From NCBI GenBank assembly GCA_016271365.2, contig CM057458.1, positions 204,758,501 through 204,822,500 on the forward strand: a stretch of DNA of 64,000 bases, written 5' to 3'. This document shows positions 42,755 to 54,027 of this stretch, in pieces. Within the stretch, counting starts at the first letter, position 1, and each line of letters begins with the position of its first letter. The DNA comes from Neoceratodus forsteri. Its lineage: Eukaryota; Chordata; Ceratodontiformes; Ceratodontidae. Both the position numbers and the translations under genes were made by a program. A model generated the notes under the pieces. It did not search any database. It saw only the letters and a list, made by a program, of their open reading frames with translations, and was not told the DNA's origin.

Positions 42755-45700
42755 TCATATAGCTGATCTGGTCATGATTAGTGTGTGAAGGGGATCCCAA
42801 ATATTCTTGTACCATTGCAATTTATTATGGAGGCTTGCTATCACTTTCTCTGTATGAAGGTTAGCTAGAATTTCATTAACCCATTCCTGATATGATGGGT
42901 TTACCGCATCCTTCCAGTGCTGAAGTACTATTTTTTTAACAGATAATGCAATCATGGAAATATGAAATCTCATAGAAACATAGAAACATAGAAGTTGACG
43001 GCAGATAAGGACCGCAAGGCCCATCCAGTCTGCCCATTTCTTTTTCTACCTTATAAATGTGCCATCGGCCTTTGCTCTGTCAGTGACCTATCTATTCATA
43101 GTCATTTGTATTGCTCCCTTATGCCTATCCCATGCCTGTTTGAAGCCCTGCACTGTATTCATAGCCACCACTTCTTGTGGTAAGCCATTCCATGCATCTA
43201 CCACCCTTTCTGTGAAAAAGAATTTCCTCACATTCCCTCTTAATCGGCCTCCCTCTAATCTCATGCTGTGTCCTCTTGTCCTGCTATTTTTCTTATATTT
43301 AAACATATGTTAGACTCTTTTCACCTTGTTTATGCCCTTAAGGTGTTTAAAATGTCCGATCATATCACCTCTCTCCCTCCTTTGCTCAAGGGTATACATA
43401 TTGAGCTCCATTAATCTGTCCTCATATGTCTTCTGTTGCAGTCCCTGCACCATTTTGGTTGCCCTTCTCTGGACTGCCTCAATTTGGTTAATGTCCTTGT
43501 AAGGTGTGGCCTCCAATACTGCACGAGTACTCCAGATGGGCCTAACCAATGTCTTGTACAGAGGATTATTACTCCTCTTACGACTTGTGATACCCCTACT
43601 AATACACCCTAACACCCCTAGCCTAACCTACTGCTTTAGAGGTCTGCTTGATGATTTTAGGTCATCAGTGATGATGATGCCCAAGTCTCTTTCTTCCTTT
43701 GTGACTGCTAGCAACTCCCTCCCAGCCTATAAGTGGCTTCAGGGTTTCTCTTCCCTATGTGCATGATTTTGCACTTCTTTGCATTAAATCCCAGTTGCCA
43801 CTCTTCTGACCATTCTGCTAGTTTATCCAGATCTCTTCTCATTCTGCCCACCCCATCTGGATCATCTACTCTGTTGCAGATCTTGGTGTCATCTGCAAAC
43901 AGACAAGCCTTACCCTCTAGTCCATCTGCGAGGTCACTAATGAAGATGTTGAATAGGACTGGCCCCAGGACTGATCCCTTAGGTACCCCACTTGTGACTT
44001 GCATCTCTTCTGACTGTATACCATTTACCACCACTCTCTGTTTTCTGCCAGTCAACCAGTTTGCCACCCAGTTGACCAACTTCTGACCCACCCCGATCTC
44101 CTGATTCTCACCTTGATAGAGAATAGATCTCCCAACAATCATACATCTGGGGTGAAGCAATCTTGCAAACCCAATATAGGATCTAGGTTAGTCTGTATGG
44201 TTACCCACAAAGACCTTATCTTGGGGCAAGACCAAAAGATGTGAAAAAGTGTGCCATCCTCTTGACATCCTCTGGTATAAGCCCCCGAACTTATAAGGCC
44301 CCATTTCCTCAGCTTCACAGGGGTGTAATACATGTTATGCATAATGTGGTTTTGCATAAGTCAGAGTCTGTCCTGAGGAACATATTTATGACAGAACTTC
44401 CATAAAACTGACCAGTTGGGAGTGTATTGGGGAAAAAAGGGAAACCCAGAGCCTAGTGGGGCCTTCAGGTCTCCCATATTTCCAATAAAATAACACTGGG
44501 TATATTTTGGAAATAACACCTGGGGACCCCAGCAAGAAAGAGAGATCAGATACAAATAGAAAGGCAGGTGGGCGAGGAGGAATATTATCAAGTACTGTAG
44601 AGAGCAGATGTTTTAATTGAACTACCCTGAAGTGAAAAGCTAACGGGACGTCATATTTGTGAATTATATTGGAAACTGAGAGCCATTCCCCTGTGTTATC
44701 CAGAAAAGTAGAGATTATCCCATCCCCAATTTGGGGCAACCATTTACGCGAGATCATCCTTTTATTTATTGTGAAAGATGGGGAGTTCCAAATGGACTGA
44801 GACAAGCCCAAGTGTGGGGAGTACTACAAAAATGGACAGAGCTGCAAGTGAACTCTGAGGGATGTTCGAATGATGGGACAACTACAGGAGTCAGGAAGGG
44901 ATGCCATTTTAACATAGAGCATAGTCGGGGGGGTCTATGTTCTTGGACTGAATGAAGTCTAACTCAATCTTGAGCCAGACTGGTCTTAAGTGTTCTGGAC
45001 CCGGATTCACCCAGCACATATACTTTGAAATTTGACTAGCCCAGTAATAAATTGCCAGATGGGGGATCCACAGTCCTCCATCCATTTTCTGAGCTGCCAG
45101 CTTATAATATGCTAACCTGGACTGTTTATTGGACCAGATAACATTTGTGAAAATTCTGAGCATTTTCTGAAACCATGATAAAGGAATGAAGGAGTTAAGA
45201 AGTGAGAGGGGATAAAACAAGCAAGGAAAAACATTCATTTTAATTATATTAATGCAACCCCAGAGAGAGACAGGAACTTTAGACCATCTATTGAGATCCT
45301 GAACTATCACTCGGGAAAGGGGCTCAAAGTTTTCTTTGAATCAGGAAGAGGGATTATGCGTCAAATTAATACCAATATATCTGAGAACACGAGGAGACCA
45401 GCCGAGACCAAAAGGAGACACATCATTTTTGAAAACCTTATGGTTAAGAGGGAAAATGGAGGATTTATTAATATTCAGCTTATAGTCCGAGAAAGTACTG
45501 AACATGGCAATTTCTTCTAACATGACCGGGATAGATGTTTTTGGATGGGATGAATGGAGGAGAAGATCATCAGCGTAAGCCTTGATCTTCACCACATTAT
45601 TACCTATTGGGATACCTCGTATCTCCGGATTATTAAGAATATTTCAGATAAGGGGCTCTAAGTATAAATTAAATAAAAGAGGGGAGAGGGGACATCCCTG

Positions 45701-47678
45701 CCTGGTACCAGAAAATAAGAGAAAGGGTTTGGAGAATGCTCCATTGCCGGAGACTCTGGCAGAGGGAGTTCGATATAAGGCCCGAATCCAGTCTATAAAT
45801 TTGACCAGAAAACCAAATACTTTTAGGACCTGAAACAGGAAATTCCAATTGACACGATTAAATGCCTTCTTGGTGTCCAGGGAGACCAATTCCGCGGGAA
45901 AGGCGGCATCCCTGGACACTGAGACGACGTGTGACAAGGTGCGTAAATGGTCAGCCGATGAACGCCCCTTCATAAATCCCACCTGAGACATACTAATCAG
46001 GTCCAGAAGGACCCGTGTTATTCTATCAGCCAATATCTTCGAGAGAACTTTCACATCTTGGTTCAATAAAGAAATTGGCCTATAGCTTTGCACTAGCTCT
46101 GGGTCTTTATCTGGCTTGGGAAGGAGAACAATCAGGGCTTCAAACAGATGCGTGTCTGTTCTTGCACCAGAAAGAATGTGAGAATACAACCGGTGAAGAA
46201 CCGGTAATAGTTGTGATCAAAAGATTTTATAGAATAAAGCGGAAAAAACGTCTGGTCCCGGGAGTTTGTCTGAGGGCAAAGCCCCGATGACCTCTGATAT
46301 TTCCTCCAGAGATATTGTGGAGGATAGGAACTTCCTCTGTGGTTCAGATAAAGAGGGTAGAGAAGAATCCCTCAGATATGCCTCGAGCACTTCTAAGGAA
46401 GGGGGGTTATCCATGTACCTATATAAATGCTGATAGTATGAGGCAAACTCCTGCACAGCCTCAGAAGGGGATACCTTCAGGGATCCATCTGCCCGGGCCC
46501 TGATTGGAGGTATGAATCTAGCAGATTCCTGTTGTTTTAACCTTAAGGCTAACAAACAACCTGCTTTTTCTCCCTGGTCGGTATAACTTTCTTTGGCACA
46601 CATAATAGATAACTCTGCTTTCTTCTTCAACAGGTCTAAATATTTATCTTTAGCTACCGAGATCCTCCTCCTATCCTCTTCTGAGGTATTAGAGGATAAC
46701 TTGGTTTTCAGAGATCTAATTAGAGATAATGAAGCTAGTAATTCTGCCTCTCGAACCCTTTTTCTCTTTGTGGCTAAACTAATAATAATCCCTCTCATAT
46801 AAGCCTTGAAAGCACCCCACAAAATATCAGGTGCCATGTCCAAAGAGGAGTTAGTAGAGAAAAAGAAATCAATCTGTTTTTTTATTAGGTTACAGTATTT
46901 GGTATCTTTCAGCAGTTGCCCATTTAATTTCCATTGGGTTTCTTTATGGGGAATGTTAAGGAAAGCCAGATTAGAAGTCAAAAGAGAGTGATCCAAAACT
47001 GGACCTGGCTGAATCGAGGCAGTTAAGATCCCCTGTAAGAGGACCTGAGAAATGAAAAGATTGTCAATGCGAGACTGGGTTCTGTGCACAGGCAAGTTGA
47101 AAGTATACTCTCTGTCCTTATGGGTGTAGAACACGCCACACATCACACAGTCAGCACCAATCCAGAAAGTTCCTGAGGGCACTCTGTCCGGGTGACAAAC
47201 TCCTTGACCCACTACCAGACCTATCCACTTCAGGATCAAGAACCAGATTAAAGTCCCCGCTCATAATTATACCAATGGGAAGCATGGGAAGGAGTATAGA
47301 GATAAGCTTCATAAAAAAGGCCGGATCGTCTGCGTTTGGCCCATTTATGCTACCAAGTAAAATTGGCAGGGACCACAGATTCCCCCGGACCGGGACATAC
47401 CTACAGTCCGGGTCCCTGAGAACTTGTTTAGAGATAAAGGGAATGTCTCTATTGACCAGAATCATAACCCCACAGCTGTTAGGGGACCCTGAGGCAGTAA
47501 ATACCTGCCCAATTTGTTGCCTCCTAAGTTGCAGACATTCACTTTCCAGTAAATGAGATTCTTGCAAAAATGTGATCTGAGAAGACAATAAGCTTAAATG
47601 CTTTAACACTTGGTATTATTTAACTCTTTTCCTTATCCCCTTCACATTCCATGTAGCCAGATTTACACTGCTGGCCAT
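42755..47678 (-). pseudogene. L1 ORF2 endonuclease/reverse transcriptase
   Basis: The ATG at 47678 starts MASSVNLATWNVKGI, followed by a stop and then ITFLQESHLL and VMILVNRDIPFI. GDFNLVLDPEVDRS (GDFN) follows near 47240. The second segment (47239-46217) has TQSRIDNLFIS, LDHSLLTSN and the linker, to LPSDKLPGPD of the RT. The third (46189-45644) has SYRPISLLNQDVKVLSKILA, GFMKGRSSADHLRTL, LVSLDTKKAFNRVNWNFL (motif A) and TRQGCPLSPLLFNLYLEPLI (motif B). The fourth (45595-45341) has VKIKAYADDLLL (catalytic ADD). Later pieces (45310-44139) hold the thumb and CQEDGTLFHIFWSCPKI. After the CR1 insert the C-terminus resumes at 42972-42755. Nearly all domains are legible. Confidence 0.88.
42972..44135 (-). 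mobile_element. CR1 LINE 3' fragment inside the L1
   Basis: Contains the RT palm (44135-43708: QEIGVGQKLVNWVANWL, TSGVPKGSVLGPVLFNIFIS, CLFADDTKI) and C-terminal pieces (43615-43310, 43306-43088, with FFTERVVDAWNGLPQEVV). It ends in the tail 'catagaaacatagaaacata' and 'ttgacggcagataaggaccg'. It disrupts the L1 ORF2 just before its final ~90 codons, so it inserted after the L1. Confidence 0.88.
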
Positions 47679-47689
47679 CTATGTAAAAA

Positions 47690-48790
47690 AAAAAATGAGT
47701 CTCTTATGTACCATCTAGGGATTACAACAATCGGAAGTAAATGCCCAGAACCCAAGTTTGCTGCTGTATCTCCCTCCCAACCCCACATCAGCTTCTCTCC
47801 CACCCAACTCCCCCAACCCCCCAAAAATATCCCAAACCCACCCAACGAACGAATAAAATGAAAACCCTGAACACAATATCATCCCCCTTCCCCACCCAAA
47901 CTGTCATAAGCAACGTTCAGCACAATACCATTTTCTTCCTCCCCCCACAACCTCCCAAACATGTGCTCCCAAAACCCTGCCCTAATATGCAAACCTTCTT
48001 ATACAACCAATGATCAGTGATATCTAAACAAAGGTAGAGATAGCATAAGTAATAACAGACAACTACTGGATTCCTGATATCCAGAAAAACAGGGAGCAAA
48101 AATGAGAAAGGGAAGTGAGAGCATCCCCCACTTGGGAGCAGTCCAAGGAACCTGAATACCTGAAAAAGAAAAAGGCAGTATAAAGCGTGATAGCAGAATA
48201 CTCTATTGTAACTACTGCCACTAGCGAGATTGAAAATATTCCCAGTGACATTTGCACACAAAAGAATTAAATGCTCCCAAGTAGCAGATCTCCATATATT
48301 TTTACAAGCCCCCACTATTATATTCAACCGGGGAAAATAGATTCCTGAGACAAGTAATGGGGTTAATCCACCGAATATACTGCATGAGCACCCTCTGGTG
48401 ATATTAACTCAAAAACACATGTCTAGCTAAAGCTAATACTGGGAGGTCATTCTCTTGACTAGTGTCTTAGCAAACAAAAACACCAGATCTGAGGGCTTTC
48501 ATTATAATAACTACATCATGAGAAATAGATTGGTGTCCTTGGAAAAAGGAAAACAAGAAAATATGATCCACATGAAAAAAGAGATCTTCCTCCCAGACAA
48601 AACACACCCCCCTTGAAACAAACTCCTGGGATATGGAGTTGTTCCAAAACACTGAGCACTGAGATGGGAAGAAAAAAAGAGTAGGATTCCAATGAAAATA
48701 GTACCCTCCACCGTAATATTCAGGAACCTTTGAGACCAGACAGTTACATATTCCTCATTTTGAATAGTGGTACAAGAAAAAACTTCTCCC
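47690..48790 (-). other. Long spacer between L1 ORF1 and ORF2
   Basis: About 1.1 kb without a frame that matches an L1 domain. It includes a C/A-rich plus-strand run near 47760-47990 and a poly-A run at 47684-47695. It could be a long inter-ORF region of this L1 lineage or contain another, unrecognised insertion. Confidence 0.5.
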
Positions 48791-48795
48791 TTCCA

Positions 48796-49690
48796 TCACA
48801 GAATAGGATGAGACCAAACAAACAGGTCAAGTGTCCTGAAACAGATCAGGCAGGGTAGCCTTAAGTCCCATAAGAGCTGCTTCAGGATTCTCATATGGGT
48901 TCCAGCCACTAGTACCTGTAATCTAGATGGGTAACCCATTTTAAAGCGAAGGCCTGCTGCTATGATTTTTGATACAATAGGGTAAAATGCAGTACGTTTT
49001 GCTCTGACTGACCCCAGTAAATCTTGGGCAGTTCCAAGCCTGGCATTTTCCCTTTCATTTCTTGCAGCTCTCTCACTTTTGCCAAAAAATGTTGTCAGTG
49101 CAAGTAATTTAAAAAGCGACAGATAATGGGACATGGCATTGCTTCTGGAGCTGGCTTGGGTCGCAGGGACCTATGCGCCCTTTCTATGGTGTACTTGGCC
49201 CCGAAAGGAGATGGACAAGCGATCTTTTCCATCAGTCTCTGCACAAATGTGAGTGTGTTCTGGCCTTCCTCTCCTTCCGGGAGGCCCAAGATAACTATAT
49301 TATTTCTTCAGCTGTGACCCTCTAAATCCTCCAGCTTGGCTTCCAGACTAGAAATCCTTTGCCGCATAGCCACAAAACCGGGATCGATTTTTTTCCACTT
49401 GCTTCTCAAGAGAGGAGATTCGAGTTGCATTATCTGAAGTTTTCATTGAGACCTCTTTGAGTTTCTTAGAAAGGGATTTGATTTCAGCTGAAATTTCTTT
49501 AACTTCTTCCCGGAAGGGTTTAAACTCTTCCAAAAATCTGCTCAAAGTTAGGGGTTCTTGCTCAGCGATCAGGTTCTGAAGCTCAGGCTTATCCACCGCA
49601 CTAGAGGCTCTTGATTTTTTTGGGGCCTTCTCAGGAGTGACCAGCAGGGTGTGCTTTTGCAGAGGCTTCTTCATGTAGACCTCCATAATT
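48796..49690 (-). pseudogene. L1 ORF1: coiled coil, RRM and C-terminal domain
   Basis: The ATG near 49684 gives MEVYMKKPLQKHTLLVTPEK. A coiled coil follows (EFKPFREEVKEISAEIKSLS, with heptad hydrophobics, continuing to ISSLEKQVEK). After a frameshift the RRM reads IVILGLPEGEEGQNTLTFVQ and YTIERAHRSLRPKP, the hallmark L1 ORF1p phrases. The C-terminal domain (48796-49134) has ALTTFFGKSERAARNERENA and RFKMGYPSRLQVLV. ORF1p trimerises, binds the RNA and acts as a chaperone. Two frameshifts. Confidence 0.85.
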
Positions 49691-49854
49691 GACAAGAACA
49701 AACCAGCAGGCGCACAGGGTATTAAGAAGGCGGTAATAAACAATCTTTCTGGTTTTTAGGGAGAAATAATAGCCAAAATAGTGATATTTTGCAGTTAAGA
49801 GGCTGGAGCTATGCAGAGGAGCTTCCACCCAGTACCCTGCATCACATGATCCCC

Positions 49855-49868
49855 CTTGTCCTAACCCT
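49855..49868. repeat. Target-site duplication of L1, right copy
   Basis: 'cttgtcctaaccct', the partner of 42537-42550. It also restores the Tx1-like frame (Ser-Cys-Pro-Asn) across the insertion. Confidence 0.85.
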
Positions 49869-50621
49869 TTTTGATACAATCTTTGTGAAGCACATGGGCA
49901 AGCATTTAAAAATAGTCCTTGGGCCTCTTACAATAGGGAGATGGCCTGGATCAGGGTTATTTAATTAATAAAGCTCAGCTGACTAGGCCCCCATGTTGGC
50001 ATAATGTAAAATCTAGCAGAGATTCTGATAGACCACAGGAGTCAGCACATCCCATCCAGGATCCTCCTCTTCAGAGGCAGAAGTGCAGAAGTGCAGAGTG
50101 GTCCATCCCTTGTTAGTACAGAGGCACCTATAGGTGAGTGGGAAGGTAATGTTTTGTTCCCTCAGTCGGACAGTCCTACTGAGGTTTCTGACATTCAAGA
50201 TTCTCTGCCTTCTGGCCCTGAGGTAGGGGCTATCTCTGATCCTTCCAGTATTACCCACCCTGCAAGCTGTAGCACCGGTAGATCCTAGCCATTCTCAGAC
50301 AGGTAGGGCAGATATGACTATTGTGCAAAGGAAGATGAGAGGTTGGGAACAGAAGTCAAAATCTGTGACAACTAAAATACCTCTTTATAACAGATATGAT
50401 ACTCTTGGAGGGGTGAAAATGTGGGAGAACATGGTGGAGGAGGTTGACAATTCTGAAATTTCTTCAGTTGCTCCACAGCAAGATATTTCCTCAGATGTAG
50501 ATGACTTATAGGCTGAGGCCTTTACAGCTAAAATGAAACAGGGCACATCCAAGTCTAAGTCTCGTAGAGTGTTGGGCAATTCTCTCTAATGGATTGTGTT
50601 TATTTCCTTTACCTCTTTATG

Positions 50622-51020
50622 GGGTCCCTAACTGTGACAACTTTAAATGTTAACAGTATAAAATTACAGAGGAAAACTTTATTGACGTCTACTCTCCAAC
50701 AGTCTCCTGGGGATATTTTCTTCTACAAGACACTAGGCTTGTCTTATGCTAAATCCTTATGGGCATGCAGACCCTCTTTTTGGTCTGTGGGCCTTGAACT
50801 CAATGATGGCGTGGGTATACTTCTTTGGGGACCTGACTGGCATGTAACTAAGCTAGTAGATATTTCCCCTGGGTGGGCACTTATGATTGATGGAATCAAA
50901 GGGGATAAATCTTTCTGGGTTTTCAATATGTATGCCCCTCAGACTAAAGTCTTAAGAACTGATTTGTTCAAAGCAGCAGTACTAGAAAATCAGGAAGTGA
51001 TTATCAAAATTCAGCTTTTT
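50622..51020 (+). pseudogene. Tx1-like APE-type endonuclease, N-terminal part
   Basis: The open frame 50589-51077 starts near GSLTVTTLNVNSIKLQRKTL (TLNVNSI is the first catalytic block of APE-type endonucleases). It then has QQSPGDIFFYKTLGLSYAKS (the expected ETW/QDT-type block is altered), FWSVGLELNDGVGILLWGPD, GWALMIDGIKGDKSFWVFNM and YAPQTKVLRTDLF. It stops before the GDFN and SDH blocks, so the element is 3'-truncated here. Upstream, 49880-50580 holds decayed ORF1 C-terminal sequence. Confidence 0.65.
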
Positions 51021-51079
51021 GGATGGAACCATGCAGCCATAGTTCCGGTTTCCACATCTGTAAATATTTATTTCTAGCG

Positions 51080-51690
51080 ATCTTTGTTTTTTTAGATATT
51101 TAAAATGTATTTCCATTTTTGTAGCTCTATAGTAAATATGGCTACTGCCTAATTTTCAGCCAGGCTCCCCCATCACATTGCATCATGTCTTTTGTTTACT
51201 TCCATGGAACCCTGTGCTGCTCATTCCCACTGTCCCTGTGTAGTACTGAGAGTCATGTGCACACACTGTTGGCAGCAGAGGGTTCCAGTTCAGCATGGTG
51301 GGTGGGAGAAATGTAAACAGAAACAAACAAAAAGGGAGAAAATTATGGGGCAACAATACAAAGAAATTAAGAAAGATTACCAGGTAAGTGCTCAAAAGAG
51401 CACAGGGAACAAACTGCTGCAAAAGATATGACTTTTATCTAGTACTGCTGCTTTAAAGAAATTCAACCATATATACATACTGCTAAAATTGTGGTGCTGG
51501 GAGATGATTTCAACTGCCCTATTCCAGACATTGTTGGTAGACAGCTAGATAAAAAATATACTGCAATTCTAATTTTCTGCAAGGTATGGTCACTTTAGCT
51601 GGTTTACAAGATATGTACAGTATATTTATAGTGTGTGTGTGGGGGGTATCCTTTTAAGGGTCAGAAGGGGAAGACAGTGAAAAGGACAGG
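51080..51690. other. No recognisable gene
   Basis: Between the end of the Tx1-like LINE and the next LINE. Short frames only. Confidence 0.4.
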
Positions 51691-51696
51691 AAACCA

Positions 51697-52850
51697 TTGA
51701 GGTGGTATTTAAACATTGTACTGTGTGAGGAAGGGCCGAAGATAGATATGATTACTAATCAGGTTACCCTGAGAATGGGTGAAATTGCTCCTGAATGCAG
51801 TGAATGTGGTAGGTTTAGCCTGGAAGAGGTAAATTTGATTGAACCCTTTACTTATAAGCAATGCTTAGAGTTAAGATTACTTAAATCAAAACTTTTAGGG
51901 TTAGATAAAAATAGGGGTGATTTGGTAAATAAATGTGAAATGATGGGGAAAAGGCACAGGGAAGTAGAAGAAGAGGGTGAAACAGGAAGAAACATGGAGG
52001 TGAGTGGTGAGTCCAAAAAGGGTAGAAGAGCAATGAACTTTACTGTACCAACACGGTATAGATATGCACCACTACTGACACTTGTAGAAAGTATTGAGAA
52101 TGAGGTTCATGATATTGAAAGTATGATAGCAAGTGAACTACAGGAACCAGCTGAGGATAATTCAACAACTCAGGGATCACTTTACCCCTACTGTGGTAAT
52201 ACAAAATGGACACCCTTCTGAGGGACAAACAGCAATGTCAGCAGAAGGGAGGACAGAAGGATATAGACATGAGGAGCAGGTGAAAAACATAAGTTGTAGT
52301 ATGCAAGTGGAGCAGGGTGGGGCAACAGCGATAAAGCCACATGATAAAGGTGAACAAAACTATAGACGAGTGTGTATTGTAGGAGATTCACTTATAAGGT
52401 ACACAGATTACTTTACAACAAAGCTGGATAAAACAAGAGTGATCAGTAGCTGCCTACCAGGGGCTGGAGTCAGGGAAATATTAACTATTTTGCCTGACCT
52501 GATGAATACTATGCCTGTGAATTCACTAGTGTTAATCTACATAGGGACTAACGATGTAAGACATAATAGTCCTGAGGATATTTTTTAATGGCATATAAAG
52601 ACATTTATGCAAGACTGAGTACAAAAGGATGCCCAGTTATTTATTCTGAAATTCTACCCACACTGAGAACAAATGAGATGATTATTTGAAAAATGAAAAA
52701 AAAATAATTGGTTTGAGACAATGGTGTACCATAAAAGGACTAACTTGTCTAAATACATGGGAAGAATTCATTGGTAGAACATGGCTGTACAGGAGGGATA
52801 AGCTGCACCTAAATAGGGCTGGTAGTGACCAATTAAAAGGTCTATTTCTC
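51697..52850 (+). pseudogene. ORF1 with Cys motif, coiled region and SGNH hydrolase
   Basis: The first piece (51697-52221) has ECSECGRFSLEEVNLIEPF (a CxxC) and a charged helical stretch (LRLLKSKLLGLDKNRGDLVN). After a frameshift near 52190 the second piece (to 52588) has VCIVGDSLIRYTDY (GDS), SCLPGAGVREI, and VLIYIGTNDVRH (GTND). After further stops DKLHLNRAGSDQL at 52797-52835 gives the DxxH block. All three SGNH signatures are present in order. The domain is probably an esterase of ORF1, like that at 30323-30840, but the sequences are clearly different. Confidence 0.75.
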
Positions 52851-53036
52851 TAAACCATTCGGAAAGATTTAAACTGCAGGGGACAATGGAGAGAGGGTAT
52901 AATCTAACAACAAAAGACAAAGGGAAAATCATGAGAGAAAAGGGAAATGGATTAAAACTAAGGCATAGACATACAAAACAACTGGAGATGGTCGTCCACT
53001 TATGAGGTCCCCGACTACACCTTCTCCAATATCCTT

Positions 53037-54021
53037 GTGATCTCCGAAGTGCACTGCAGCCTTACTTGCTGTCTAGATCTTCGGTGCCTTATGTATACAA
53101 GCAGGGTAAAGCATACCCATGCTAAAAAACTCCCAGGTTGTCAAGCGCATAGTAGGTGGTATCTCCTCTGGCTCCTCCTAATTGCACTACTACTGGCCGG
53201 TGATATTGAAACCAACCCTGGCCCATTAAATCTGACCCACAAAATCCCTCCCATATGGGGCATGGGTAAGGGGCTAAAAATAGCTCATCTTAACATTAGG
53301 AGCCAGCTACCTAAACATGATGAGCTTTTAGCATGGGTTGCACTCTACAAATCTGACATCCTACGAGTGACGGAGACCTGGCTGAAACCCTCTGTCCCTG
53401 ACTCTGCCTGCGAACTCACTGGGTATGAATTCAACCGACTGGACAGAGCTGGGGGAAAGAGGGGGGGGTAGCATACTAATCTACCACAAGAGCCACTTAA
53501 AAATCTCCCAAATTGCCCACCAGGATTCAAACGTGTCCCCCTGTGAGTTGCTACATGTGCTACTGCTACTTGGGGACACAAAGAAACTGCACCTGGTGTG
53601 CACCTATAATCCTCCAAGAGGTGGGCTACCTGGATTAACTCACCTCATGAACAAAACTGGTCCCAGAGTCGGGGATAACAAACTCATAATCCTGGGGGAT
53701 GTAAACCTTAACTGGGATAGTGGTGATGTTAAGCAGTTTGAGTCTCTGCTTGCTAACTTTGCCCTGACCCAGCTCATCCAGGAACCAACTAGGCAGACAG
53801 CAAATGGATCCTCCAGCACCTTACTGGACTGGATCATGTCTAATCATCCTGACAGGATCTCATCAGCAGGTACATTATCTGACTCCATCTCTGACCACTC
53901 ACCGGTTTTCTGTGTATGGAAAATTCCCAACCCCAAAATTCCACACAAAATTAAGCATGTCAGAAACTACTCTAGATTCGATATTGAGGAGTTCCTGGAA
54001 GACCTAAGAGTTACTGACTGA
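53037..54021 (+). pseudogene. L2-like ORF N-terminus: leader, 2A-like motif and endonuclease
   Basis: Residues 41-54 (WYLLWLLLIALLLA) form a hydrophobic stretch, immediately followed by GDIETNPGP (53199-53225), a match to the 2A consensus D-(V/I)-E-x-N-P-G-P. Next comes the endonuclease: KIAHLNIRSQLPKHDELL, TETWLKPSVPDSACELTGYE (TETW) and, after a frameshift at the G-run, LIILGDVNLNWDSGDV (GDVN), DWIMSNHPDRISSAG and DSISDHSPVF (SDH). A TGA at 54019 separates it from the RT. 2A-like peptides in LINEs of this kind are known from echinoderms and other animals; they cause ribosome skipping and, with the leader, can affect targeting of the product. Confidence 0.8.
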
Positions 54022-54027
54022 TCTGGG

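Larger units (their letters stand above)
42551..49854 (-). mobile_element. L1 LINE, nearly full length
   Basis: Minus-strand L1 of about 7.3 kb including a later CR1 fragment (42972-44135). On the minus strand it runs from 49854 through ORF1 (coiled coil and RRM), a long spacer and ORF2 (EN, RT, Cys-rich region) to an AATAAA signal (42571-42576) and poly-A (42551-42559). A 14-bp target duplication with one mismatch flanks it. It is disabled by frameshifts. Confidence 0.9.
40968..51075 (+). mobile_element. Tx1-like LINE, split by an L1
   Basis: Two blocks of one element flank the L1. The left block (40968-42550) is ORF1 ending in zinc knuckles. The right block (49869-51075) continues ORF1 and then opens ORF2 with an endonuclease. 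The two blocks join cleanly at the duplicated target site CTTGTCCTAAC. The element is 3'-truncated after the endonuclease. Tx1-clade placement rests on the zinc-knuckle ORF1 plus APE endonuclease and is less certain than the nest itself. Confidence 0.65.
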
